Shown here in pieces: positions 25,357 to 33,454 of a stretch of 64,000 bases of DNA. The position numbers and the translations under genes were made by a program. The notes beneath the pieces are model-generated. The model searched no databases. It worked only from the letters and a program-made list of their open reading frames with translations, and was not told the origin of the DNA. The first letter of the stretch is position 1; each line of letters starts with the position of its first letter. The DNA comes from Streptomyces abyssomicinicus (lineage in GTDB: Bacteria > Actinomycetota > Actinomycetes > Streptomycetales > Streptomycetaceae). Location of the stretch: contig NZ_BBZI01000007.1 in NCBI RefSeq assembly GCF_008974245.1, forward strand, positions 453,629 to 517,628. Direction: 5' to 3'.

Positions 25357-26325
25357 TCATCCGTCGTGTACGGCGGCGGAGACGACGTCGTGGGGCGTTC
25401 GGCCGAGGACCCCGGCGACCGCGTTCTCGGCGGCACGTTGCTTCAGCTCGGTGAACGACTCCTCGGAGTACCAACCGACGTGGGGGGTGAGCACGACGTT
25501 CGGCAGCTCGAAGAGCCGGTGCGGCGGCAGGAGCGGCTCGTTCTCCACCACGTCCAGCGCGGCGCCGAGGATCTGCCCGCGTTCGAGGGCCTCCACCAGG
25601 GCCTCGGTGTCGACGACGGCGCCCCGGCCGGTGTTGACCAGGACCGATCCGGGTCGCATCCGGTGCAGTGTCTCCGTGTTGAGCAGATGGTGCGTGGCGG
25701 GAGTCAGCGGGACGTGCAGCGACAGCACGTCGGCCCGGCCCAGTGTCTCCTCGAAACCCAGCAATTCGGCTCCACGCAGCGGCTCGGGAACCTCCTTCGC
25801 CGCGGGGTCGTGGGCGACGACCTCGAATCCGAGCGCCCGCGCCTTGCAGGCGGTGGCCACGCCGATCCGGCCCAGGCCGACGACACCGAACGTCCGGCCG
25901 CGGAAGCGGTGCAACGGTTTGACGGCGCTGATGTCGTGGTCACCGCGGCGCAGGCGGCGGTCGAGTTGCGGGATCCCGCGCAGCAACGCCAGGGCCAGAG
26001 CGACAGCGTGGTCGCTGACGTCCTCGGTCCCGTAGTCCGGCACGTTGCAGACCAGGACACCGTGCGCCTGAGCCGCAGCGACATCGATGGTGTCGACGCC
26101 CACTCCGTAACGGCTGACCACCTTCAGGTTCGGTACGGCATCGAACACCGCGGCGGTGACCGGGGCGTACTGGACGATCAGTCCGTCAGCCCCGGCCGCG
26201 GCCTCGAGGACGTCGTTCTCGTCCTTGCAGTCCGCGAGCACGAGGTCGACCTCCGCCTCGGCGGCAACCTGCCGCTCCGGGGCGATGGTGTCGTGGTCAC
26301 AGTCGGTGATGACGATACGGGGCAT
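25357..26325 (-). CDS. D-isomer-specific 2-hydroxyacid dehydrogenase
   Basis: This 322-residue NAD(P)-dependent enzyme has the cofactor motif VGLGRIG and the catalytic set Arg (VNTGRGAVVD), Glu (VVENEPL) and His (TPHVGWYSEES), all intact. It interconverts a D-2-hydroxyacid and a 2-oxoacid. It lies beside remnants of a 2-keto-3-deoxy sugar-acid pathway (aldolase at 26423, kinase at 27154, dehydratase at 28109), so its substrate may be a sugar-derived 2-oxoacid; that is inference. Length is normal for the family. Confidence 0.9.
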   Translation of the reverse strand: MPRIVITDCDHDTIAPERQVAAEAEVDLVLADCKDENDVLEAAAGADGLIVQYAPVTAAVFDAVPNLKVVSRYGVGVDTIDVAAAQAHGVLVCNVPDYGTEDVSDHAVALALALLRGIPQLDRRLRRGDHDISAVKPLHRFRGRTFGVVGLGRIGVATACKARALGFEVVAHDPAAKEVPEPLRGAELLGFEETLGRADVLSLHVPLTPATHHLLNTETLHRMRPGSVLVNTGRGAVVDTEALVEALERGQILGAALDVVENEPLLPPHRLFELPNVVLTPHVGWYSEESFTELKQRAAENAVAGVLGRTPHDVVSAAVHDG

Positions 26326-26422
26326 GCCGGATCCCAGTCTGTAGGTCGCGGGGCAGCGGTACGAGCGGTGTGCGGGCTTGGTGTCGCCATGGGGGACAGG
26401 CCCGGCCAGTGCCGTCCGGGCC

Positions 26423-27025
26423 TCAGAGACCTGGCAACAGGGCGGCCGGCTCGTCGAGTTGGAGCGGATCCTCGAGCGCGGAACCGACTCCGACGACGCG
26501 CGCGCCCGCGTCCGGGAACTGCCGGGCGTTGGCCGCGTCCACTCCGCCGGTGGCGGCGAAGCGCACCCGCGGGAAGGGCCCGTGCATCCTCTTGATCCAT
26601 CCCGCGCCCAGCGCCGAGGCGGGAAAGACCTTGAGCCACCGCAGGCCGAGGCGGCCGGCGGTCTGGATGCCGGAGGCGGTTGCCACCCCGGGCAGATACG
26701 GCATACCGGCTTCCAGGGCGGCCGCGGCGATGTCGGGGTCCAGACCCGGGGCCACGGCGAACGGAGCCCCTGCGCCGGCTGCCTGCCGCACCCGCTCGAC
26801 CGTGGTCACGGTGCCCGCGCACACGCCCGGGCCACGGCCGGCCTCCACCGCGGCGACCAGCGACCCCACTCCCGCCTCGGACTGGACGGGCACCTCGACC
26901 CACCTCACACCGAGGTCCCAGGCCCGCTCGGCCAGTTCGACCGTTCGCTGCCGGCCCGTAACCCCTGAGGACCGCCAACAGCGGGCTCCTGTCGAAGGCC
27001 GCGTCGAACCAGTTGCCGCTGTCCA
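26423..27025 (-). pseudogene. KDPG/KDPGal-type aldolase, frameshifted
   Basis: ATG 27025 opens a frame giving MDSGNWFDAAFDRSPLLAVL, the usual N-terminus of 2-keto-3-deoxy-6-phosphogluconate aldolases. Near 26960-26968 the homology moves to another frame: TVELAERAWDLGVRWVEVPV, GVCAGTVTTVERV, WLKVFPASALG (Schiff-base Lys region) and FAATGGVD follow. A single one-base shift separates the parts. The downstream frame alone (161 residues) lacks the first strand and helix, so it is unlikely to fold normally. A sequencing error cannot be excluded. Confidence 0.75.
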
Positions 27026-27153
27026 TGGTCACCCTCTCAGCCCTGTCCCGGTGTCGCGTGCCGGTGCCCGCTCCCGAATACGGGGACGCGGACCCGGTGG
27101 GTCTCGATCTCCGCCTGCAGCCGTCCGGTCCACGCTCTTCCTCGGTCGCGGTG

Positions 27154-27352
27154 TCAGCGGTGCCAGTCCTGCGTGCCGGTCGGTAGAGCCAGCTCCTCCC
27201 GGCGCGGCAGTCCCTCCCAGTCCCCGGGAACGGACACCGCGAAACGCCCCGCACAGCGCGCCCCGGCGCAACCGGTCTGCCGGAACGAGGCCCTCCAGCC
27301 TGGCGCTGAGATGGCCGGCGCCGAACGCGTCCGCGGCGCCGACCGGGCCCAC
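27154..27352 (-). pseudogene. PfkB-family sugar kinase, C-terminal remnant with frameshift
   Basis: One frame from 27352 reads VGPVGAADAFGAGHLSARLEG, the PfkB GAGDAF signature with the second Gly changed to Ala. After an extra base at 27241-27244 another frame continues with VSVPGDWEGLPRREEL and stops at 27154-27156. This is the usual C-terminus of 2-keto-3-deoxygluconate kinases. The N-terminal two thirds are missing. Confidence 0.7.
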
Positions 27353-28108
27353 GCTGCCGACCGGACTCGTGCGTCACCGGGCCCCTGCCGGGACCGTGCT
27401 CGACAGCCCCAGCGTGCACGCCAGAAGGACCGCAACCACCGATTACGCCGAACGCGGCATGTCATCCCTCCGGCCCCGCCGCGTCGCCGGCCCCGCTACG
27501 GCCCGCAGGCCCCGCAGCGGGCCCGAGGGGTGACGCCCCTGGTGCGCGAAGCCCGGGAGGCGGCCGGCGGGCGCGGTGTGATTCAGCACGGATGGCACCC
27601 TGCCGGGGCGCCGCGAGGAGAGGGTCGGCGATGTCGGACGCAGTCGCACCGACCGACTGCCGGACGCGTCACCGCCGCGCCGTGCAGCCGACGGAGCACC
27701 GCGGCGGTACGGCCGGCTCCGTCCGCCGGCGCTGTCCGCCGGCGCTGTTCGCCTCGGCGGTGTCCGCGAGGTCCGCGGGGCCGCCGGGTTCCTCGGTGAT
27801 GCGGGTCGGATCCGCATCACCGAGGAACCCGGCGATGCGGGTCGGATCCGCGAACCGGCGGGTCGCCGTGAGGGCGGTGACTGCCGTGCCGGTGATGCCC
27901 GAGCGTGCCGCGCGGGAACCGGCGGCGTTCCATGCGATCGTCTGGCGAAGTCCTGCGTTGTCCGGCCGGACTGAGCGGCGACCGCCACCGTCGAACGAGG
28001 AGGATCCGTGGCTGACCGGCAACGGGCCGTGTGCCCAAGCCTTCCCATGAACCCCGCCGGTGCCCGGTGCCGGGGCGGAAGGCCGCACCGTTCGGCCCGG
28101 AGGTGAGC
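27353..28108. other. About 750 bp without a recognisable gene; contains a large hairpin
   Basis: No frame on either strand shows family motifs or a credible start; the frames present have random-looking Arg/Pro/Ala-rich composition. The stretch contains the long inverted repeat listed separately and probably the promoter and leader of the dehydratase. The missing N-terminal part of the sugar kinase gene would have been here, so a deletion is likely. Confidence 0.5.
27782..27834. repeat. Perfect 23-bp inverted repeat with 7-nt loop
   Basis: Bases 27782-27804 are exactly complementary to 27812-27834, with loop GTCGGAT. The right arm is followed by a second copy of GATGCGGGTCGGATCCGC, which spans the end of the left arm and the loop. 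The structure is far stronger than chance and lies about 280 bp upstream of the dehydratase start. It is not directly downstream of a gene, so it may be a transposon end, a protein-binding site or an RNA hairpin rather than a terminator. Confidence 0.85.
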
Positions 28109-29899
28109 GTGTCACCGTCGAACGGCGCCACAGGGCGACTGCGCAGCCAGGCGTGGTGGGCGAACCCGGAGAAGCTGGAGATGACCGCCCTGTACCTCGA
28201 GCGGTTCCTCAACTTCGGTCTCACGCGCCAAGAGCTGCAGTCCGGTCGGCCGGTCATCGGCATCGCCCAGACGGGCAGTGACCTGGTGCCCTGCAACCGG
28301 CACCATCTCGCCCTCGCCGACCGGGTCAAAGCAGGTGTCCGAGACGGCGGTGGCATCCCGCTGGAGTTCCCCGTCCATCCGTTGCAGGAAACCGGGAAGA
28401 GGCCCACCGCGGCACTGGACCGCAACCTCGCCTATCTCGGTCTGGTCGAGGTGCTCTACGGATACCCCCTGGACGGGGTGGTCCTGACGACGGGCTGCGA
28501 CAAGACCACGCCTGCCTGTCTGACCGCCGCGGCGACGGTGAACATCCCGGCCATCGTCCTGTCCGGCGGCCCCATGATCAACGGCTACCACCGCGGCATG
28601 CGGACGGGCTCGGGACTGGTGATCTGGCAGTCGAAGCGGCTGCTCGCCAGTGGAGAGATCGACCACGACGAGTACCTGGCGCGGGTGACCGCCTCCGCAC
28701 CCAGCATCGGGCACTGCAACACGATGGGCACCGCACTGTCGATGAACAGTCTGGCCGAAGCCCTGGGCATGTCCCTGCCCGGTTGCGCGTCGATCCCGGC
28801 TCCCTACAGCGAGCGGGCGCAGATGGCCTACGAGACGGGCCGCCGGGCGGTGACGCTGGTACGGGAGGACCTCACGCCTCGCAAGGTCATGACACAGCGG
28901 GCCTTCGAGAACGCGATCGTCGTCGCCTCGGCCGTCGCCGCGTCGACCAACGTGCCGGTCCACATCAACGCCATCGCACGTCACGTGGGCGTGAACCTGA
29001 CCAACCAGGACTGGCAGCGGGTCGGACGCGACATCCCGGTGCTGGTGAACCTCGCTCCCGCGGGGGAGTTCCTCGGTGAGGACTTCCACCGCGCCGGCGG
29101 CGTCCCCGCGGTCATGCGGGCGCTGCATGACGCGGGGCACCTGCACGGTGACGCGGTGACGGTCTCGGGCCGGACGGTGGCCGAGAACCTGGCGGAGGTC
29201 CGGCCCGGCGACCCCGCGGTCATCCGCTCCTGCGAGGACCCGGTCAACGCGCACGGTGGGCTGCTCGTCATGACGGGGAACCTGTTCGACTCCGCGATCA
29301 TGAAGATGTCGGTCGTCACGGATGCCTTCCGGGCCCGTTACGCGGCGCACTCCGGCGATCCTTCCGTGCTCGAGCTCCGCGCCGTCGTCTTCGACGGACC
29401 GGAGGACTACCACGCGCGCATCGACGACCCGGCGCTCGGCATCGACCAGAACTGCATCCTCGTCATCCGCTACACGGGACCGGTGGGATATCCAGGCTCG
29501 GCCGAGGTCGTGAACATGGAGGTCCCGTCGGCGCTGGCCCAGCGAGGCATCATGGCACTGCCGACACTCGGTGACGGACGGCAGAGCGGCACCTCGGACG
29601 CACCGTCCATCCTCAACGCCAGCCCCGAAGCCGCCATCGGCGGCAATCTCGCCATCCTGCGCACCGGCGACCGGATCCGCATCGACCTGGACAACGCACG
29701 CGTCGACGTCCTGCTGCCGGACGAGGAGATCGCCGAGCGGCTGGCCCGTCACACGCCCCCCGTGCTGGAGAACCAGACGCCGTGGCAGGAGATCTACCGC
29801 TCCACGGTCGGCCAGCTCGACAGCGGCGGCTGCATGGAGCTCGCCGTCGCCTACCAGGACATCGTCCACACCAAGGGGGTGCCCCGTGACTCGCACTGA
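28109..29899 (+). CDS. IlvD/Edd-family sugar-acid dehydratase (arabonate/xylonate type)
   Basis: This 596-residue enzyme has IlvD/Edd motifs: IAQTGSDLVPCNRHH, TTGCDKTTPAC (cluster cysteine), SIGHCNTMGTA (second cluster cysteine) and the C-terminal GSAEVVNMEVPSAL. RSQAWWANPEKLEMTALYLE near the start is typical of L-arabonate/D-xylonate dehydratases rather than dihydroxy-acid dehydratase. The Fe-S enzyme would convert an aldonic acid to a 2-keto-3-deoxy acid. GTG 28109 has GGAGG 5 bp upstream. It looks intact, although the aldolase and kinase of the same pathway are broken. Confidence 0.88.
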   Translation: MSPSNGATGRLRSQAWWANPEKLEMTALYLERFLNFGLTRQELQSGRPVIGIAQTGSDLVPCNRHHLALADRVKAGVRDGGGIPLEFPVHPLQETGKRPTAALDRNLAYLGLVEVLYGYPLDGVVLTTGCDKTTPACLTAAATVNIPAIVLSGGPMINGYHRGMRTGSGLVIWQSKRLLASGEIDHDEYLARVTASAPSIGHCNTMGTALSMNSLAEALGMSLPGCASIPAPYSERAQMAYETGRRAVTLVREDLTPRKVMTQRAFENAIVVASAVAASTNVPVHINAIARHVGVNLTNQDWQRVGRDIPVLVNLAPAGEFLGEDFHRAGGVPAVMRALHDAGHLHGDAVTVSGRTVAENLAEVRPGDPAVIRSCEDPVNAHGGLLVMTGNLFDSAIMKMSVVTDAFRARYAAHSGDPSVLELRAVVFDGPEDYHARIDDPALGIDQNCILVIRYTGPVGYPGSAEVVNMEVPSALAQRGIMALPTLGDGRQSGTSDAPSILNASPEAAIGGNLAILRTGDRIRIDLDNARVDVLLPDEEIAERLARHTPPVLENQTPWQEIYRSTVGQLDSGGCMELAVAYQDIVHTKGVPRDSH

Positions 29900-30027
29900 C
29901 TCCGGCGTCGCGACCCTCCCGGGCCGCGGGCGCGGTGAACCCGTCCTCCGTGGCCTGGACGCCTTCCCCTGTTGAGCGCATGAAGAGGACGCGCGCGGAA
30001 CTCCGACGAGCGCGATCGCCGTCCTGC

Positions 30028-30200
30028 TGATCAACCGCCTCCTCGCGGACCGGGTGTCCGAGCCTGCTCCGAGGCGGCGTCGGTGACCTTGGGCCGGGCC
30101 GTCCTGGACCGGAAACAGGCCGGGACAACTGCTCCGGGATGGGAGACCGGCGGGAGGAATCGGGACCGGCCGGTCATCCCCGCTCCGCTGTCCCAGGTCA
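30028..30200 (+). mobile_element. Integrase 3' remnant plus conserved spacer, copy 2
   Basis: Bases 30028-30083 encode LINRLLADRVSEPAPRRRR and a stop, matching the last residues (LIDQSLREWDRVSQPAPRRRR) of the integrase at 47450. The following 117 bp (30084-30200) align with the spacers after copies 3 and 4: CTTGGGC, CCTGGACCGG, GGGACA, GGGAGGAATCGGGA, CCGGTCAT and GCTCCGCTGT occur in the same order. The aldehyde-dehydrogenase att copy follows at 30219. Confidence 0.75.
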
Positions 30201-30218
30201 GGCACCCCTCTTCGAGTC

Positions 30219-30274
30219 GAGGCTCTCAGAAGAGCCCGACCTCCTTGGCGGAGGAGGAGACCAGGAGGTTCTTG
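30219..30274 (-). repeat. att-like direct repeat B: aldehyde dehydrogenase 3'-end sequence
   Basis: This 56-bp segment read on the - strand encodes KNLLVSSSAKEVGLF and a stop, the C-terminus of an aldehyde dehydrogenase, yet no dehydrogenase gene precedes it. It differs from repeat C (36290-36345) at only a few positions and has the same length and phase as the 3' end of the complete gene (47615-47670). B and C are in the same orientation and enclose a 6-kb block. I interpret it as the left attachment site of an integrated element. Confidence 0.75.
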
Positions 30275-30357
30275 CCTCTCATCGCAACACGGCAGACGGT
30301 CTTCAAACACCAAACTCCCCTCGTTATGCTGTGCGTTCGCTCGGGGGAGGTGGTGCC

Positions 30358-30879
30358 GTGCATACAAGCGGTGGTGAGGGCGGTATGCACGTTCCTGGAG
30401 AAGACCCAGGCCCGTCTGTGCCTCCCCGGCTCCCCTCCCCGGTGCAGCCTCTGGCGGAGCCGACGGCAGGGCCGGACGGAGCCGAGCGGCCGAGTCCCCA
30501 GCCTGAGCGGCCTGGGTATGAACGACGACCACACGTACGCTTCTTCGCCGTCTACGGCCTGCTCGTCGGGGCCATGTCGACGTGCGTCGCACTGCTCTTC
30601 ATGCTGGTGATCGACACCGAACCAGACCTGAACGGCCTACCCGACACGCCCATGCCGACAGCCTGGCCCTCAGGGATCCCGACCGATATCCCCACGGAGC
30701 TGCCGTCGGACTTCCCGTCGAGCTTACCGACGGACTGGCTGACCGCCGTGCCGACCGGCTTCCCCACGGACTACCTGACGGACTTTCCGACCATCGACCC
30801 GTCGATCTTCTCCGGCCTCCCGACGGACGGGTGGTCCCTGCCGACCGACAGCCTCGGCGAGTTCCCGGAGGCGCCGTGA
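30358..30879 (+). CDS. Pro-rich single-pass membrane protein with PTD repeats
   Basis: This 173-residue protein starts at GTG 30358 behind GGGGGAGG; ATG 30385 is an alternative. It has a Pro-rich cytosolic N-terminus, one membrane segment (VYGLLVGAMSTCVALLFMLV) and an outer tail built of short repeats of the form P-T/S-D/G-x-P/L, such as PTDIPTELPSDFPSSLPTDW. The tail may be a surface spacer or wall-penetrating stalk. Function is unknown. The gene overlaps the PrsW-type protease gene (GTGA), so the two proteins are made together. A plausible -10, TATGCT, lies near 30325. Confidence 0.7.
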   Translation: MHTSGGEGGMHVPGEDPGPSVPPRLPSPVQPLAEPTAGPDGAERPSPQPERPGYERRPHVRFFAVYGLLVGAMSTCVALLFMLVIDTEPDLNGLPDTPMPTAWPSGIPTDIPTELPSDFPSSLPTDWLTAVPTGFPTDYLTDFPTIDPSIFSGLPTDGWSLPTDSLGEFPEAP

Positions 30880-32423
30880 CCGTGCACGCGGGCCCGCCGC
30901 CCCCGTTCCACCCGCGGCAGTGGCCGCCGCCCGGCGCGCCCCGTCCGCCCACGATGCCGCCCCCGCCCCCGCCCCGGGACACCCGGGCCCGCGCAGTGCT
31001 GCTCATCCTCCTGATGATGCACGTAGCGGTGGGGATCCAGATGCTGATCGACCTGAACCGCCCCGAGTTGACGCTCCTGAACGACGGAGCGTTCAGTGTG
31101 CTCGACGGCCAGGTCCATGCCGGGCCGCTCGGCAGGCTGATGGTCTTCGGCTTCCCGGCCTGCTGGTCGGCCGCCGCCTTGGTGGGCCTCGTCGCCCTGG
31201 TGGCCCTGGCAGCCTCCGGCCCCTCCGGGCGGCTCATCCGGAACTGCAAGATCGCCCTCGTCGTGTTGCTGCTGCTGCCGTTCGCGGCCGTCGCGGTGGC
31301 GGTCACCAACATCTTCGTCTCGCCCGGCCTCTCCACCCTGGTCCTCCTGGGGTGCCTGCCGAGCACCGTGCTCGGTGTCCTGGCCGTCCACGGGGCGCAG
31401 CGGTATCGCAGGATGCCGCTGTGGCTGCCGCTGGCGGCCTTCGTCGGCGGGCTGGTCATGGGCGGTGGCTTCGGGGCCACGACGGGCACCTGGCTGGCTT
31501 CGTACCTCCCCAACTACCTGTGGACGCCGGGGGTGGGTGCCGCGCAGCTGGACCACACCGTGCAGACCGCGGTGTACGTCGGCGCCGGAGTGTTCGAGGA
31601 ACTGGGCAAGGGCGCGGCCATCGCGGTGCTGTTCCTCCTCTTCCGTCGCCACTTCGACGGCGTTGTCTCCGGGGTCGTGATCGGTGCCGCTACCGGGCTG
31701 GGCTTCAACTACATGGAGAGTGTCCTGTACATCACCGCCGGTGACGGCGTCTACGCCAATCTCCAGTACTGGTTGCGGCAGTCTCTGGGCTTGATGGCCG
31801 CGCATACGGCGTTCACCGCGGCGATCGGCGCCGGCTTCGGCATAGCGCGCCAGCTGCGGACGCCCAGCGCGCGTCGAGCGGTCATCGCCTGCGGCTTCCT
31901 GGCCGCCATCAGCACCCACGCGGCCAACAACCTGCTGCTGCGCTACTTCCAGCACGAGGTGTCGGATTGGTTCCCCAACGTGAGCGATGCGGTCTGGGTG
32001 CTGGCGGTGTTCCCCATCGCGATCCTCCTGCTCCAGGGCCCGTTGCTGGTGCTCTATCTGCTGCTGTTACGGCGCGGGCTGCGCGGTCAGGCTGCCGGGC
32101 TCGCGGTCGAGTTGTCCGCCGAGGCGGCGCGTGGCCACGGCGCGGTCACGTGGGGCGAGCTGCCGGCGCTGCTCAACCCGGCGCGCCGGTTCCGGGTCAA
32201 GGTCGACGTGCTGCGGCGCGGCGGAGGGGTGCGTGCCTACCGTCGCCTGGCCCGGCTGCACGCCGCCCAGCTCGAGCTTGGCATGCACCGGTGGCACGCC
32301 TCCCGCGACGAGGTCGACCCCTACGACACGCGTGACGAGGCGCGGCTGCGTGAGCGCGTGCTGCGCCTGAAGACGGACGGCGCGGTACCGCTCCTCGGGC
32401 CGCATGAGGGGGCGGCGTCGTGA
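30876..32423 (+). CDS. PrsW-family intramembrane protease
   Basis: This 515-residue polytopic protein starts at GTG 30876 overlapping the upstream stop, with GGAGG close by. After a Pro-rich N-terminus it has about ten membrane segments. It carries the PrsW/CPBP-type motifs EELGK (Glu241, Glu242, Lys245), FNYMES (Glu281) and AHTAFTA (His310), plus His348 in STHAANN. PrsW proteases cleave membrane-bound proteins such as anti-sigma factors. A basic cytosolic C-terminal domain of about 130 residues (RRFRVKVDVLRRGGGVRAYR) is an addition to the core. It overlaps the JAMM-like gene (GTGA), whose product or the Pro-rich partner may be its substrate. Confidence 0.82.
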   Translation: MTVHAGPPPPFHPRQWPPPGAPRPPTMPPPPPPRDTRARAVLLILLMMHVAVGIQMLIDLNRPELTLLNDGAFSVLDGQVHAGPLGRLMVFGFPACWSAAALVGLVALVALAASGPSGRLIRNCKIALVVLLLLPFAAVAVAVTNIFVSPGLSTLVLLGCLPSTVLGVLAVHGAQRYRRMPLWLPLAAFVGGLVMGGGFGATTGTWLASYLPNYLWTPGVGAAQLDHTVQTAVYVGAGVFEELGKGAAIAVLFLLFRRHFDGVVSGVVIGAATGLGFNYMESVLYITAGDGVYANLQYWLRQSLGLMAAHTAFTAAIGAGFGIARQLRTPSARRAVIACGFLAAISTHAANNLLLRYFQHEVSDWFPNVSDAVWVLAVFPIAILLLQGPLLVLYLLLLRRGLRGQAAGLAVELSAEAARGHGAVTWGELPALLNPARRFRVKVDVLRRGGGVRAYRRLARLHAAQLELGMHRWHASRDEVDPYDTRDEARLRERVLRLKTDGAVPLLGPHEGAAS

Positions 32424-33415
32424 GGCGCCGCGCCGTCGCCGCGTTGGCGAAGCTCGCGGCCGTGGCCTGCTGGACCGCGGTCCCGCTGCTGCTGGGTGCC
32501 GGCACCGCCGAGGCTGCCTGCGGCGGGCTGACCTACGCCGAGCGACAGCAGCCCCCGAACCCCGACGACATATCCGAGATCACCGAGAACCTGTCCAACC
32601 CGGGGTGTCACTCCGCAGCCCCCTGGATCGGCGCCGCCAGTCTGGGCGGCGCCGCCGGCCTCGGCTGGGCCGGCTGGGCTCTGTACAACTACTGGGCCGG
32701 AGGCCGCCCTTCGGCCATGGCTGTCCCGCAGGCCCCGCAACCCTCAGGTGCCGGCGCCTCCCCGCCGATGCCGCCGCCCCCACCCCCACCCCCGCCGGCG
32801 CCGCCCGCCTCGGCAGAGCCACCGCCGGAGCCTGGCGGCCGACCCGCTCAGGGCATGCAGCCGGCGGACGTCCGTGGCATGGGCGACACGATCCACGGCT
32901 CGGCGCGCATGCCGGGTGGACAGATCCCGTACCGGGACTTGTCTCCGAAAGCCAAGCACCTGGTCCGGCAGCTGGAATCACACGGCCATATCGGCATTCG
33001 CGCCGGCGAGGTCAGCGTCTCGCACCTGACGGAGCTTCAGCGGTTCAGTGCGGTCGAGCACGCGATCATCCAGAACGCGGCCGGAGAGCTGCGCCTGTTC
33101 AGCGGCACAGAATACACGTCGACGATTCCCGTGGAACTGCGCGGCCAGGGCTACGATTTCATCGCCCACACCCACCCGGAGGACCGCATGCCGGGGCCGC
33201 CCACCGATCTTGAGCGGGTGCGCGGTATCGCGAACAGCATGAGTCGAGACCTTGAGAACAAGGTTTCCGATCATGTCGAGGTGGTGGTCAGCCGGGACGG
33301 AAACCTCCGCTTCTTCGACGGCGACGGAATCCTCGATCTGCCATCCGGGGAATTCCCATCGGGTGGTCCGGTGAACGACCGCGGATTCATCGTCCCTGTC
33401 CCCAGAATCGGCTGA
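32420..33415 (+). CDS. Exported protein with Pro-rich linker and JAMM/MPN-like C-terminal domain (candidate toxin)
   Basis: This 331-residue protein starts at GTG 32420, overlapping the PrsW gene. It has a signal sequence (AAVACWTAVPLLLGAGTAEA), a second hydrophobic segment (AAPWIGAASLGGAAGLGWAGW), a Pro-rich linker with nine consecutive prolines, and a C-terminal domain of about 180 residues. That domain contains IAHTHPEDRMPGPPTDLE: His250, His252 and Asp263 fit the HxHP(x7)SxxD metal motif of JAMM/MPN metalloproteases, with Pro replacing the Ser. A Glu upstream (AVEHAII) could be the fourth ligand. Export, linker, enzymatic tip and a following small soluble gene resemble a polymorphic toxin. 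Toxicity is inferred. Confidence 0.68.
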   Translation: MRRRAVAALAKLAAVACWTAVPLLLGAGTAEAACGGLTYAERQQPPNPDDISEITENLSNPGCHSAAPWIGAASLGGAAGLGWAGWALYNYWAGGRPSAMAVPQAPQPSGAGASPPMPPPPPPPPPAPPASAEPPPEPGGRPAQGMQPADVRGMGDTIHGSARMPGGQIPYRDLSPKAKHLVRQLESHGHIGIRAGEVSVSHLTELQRFSAVEHAIIQNAAGELRLFSGTEYTSTIPVELRGQGYDFIAHTHPEDRMPGPPTDLERVRGIANSMSRDLENKVSDHVEVVVSRDGNLRFFDGDGILDLPSGEFPSGGPVNDRGFIVPVPRIG

Positions 33416-33454
33416 CTGGTAGTCTGCGATCGAGTGAAAGAGGTGTTCCCCGCC

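Noticed and set aside
27443..28115. Possible regulator gene upstream of the dehydratase on the - strand
   Set aside because: Candidate frames contain no helix-turn-helix or other motif and are made of Arg/Pro/Ala; the region contains a long hairpin that a gene would not be expected to carry.
30139..30357. N-terminal extension of the Pro-rich membrane protein to ATG 30139
   Set aside because: The extension runs through the att repeat and integrase spacer; GTG 30358 has a strong ribosome site.
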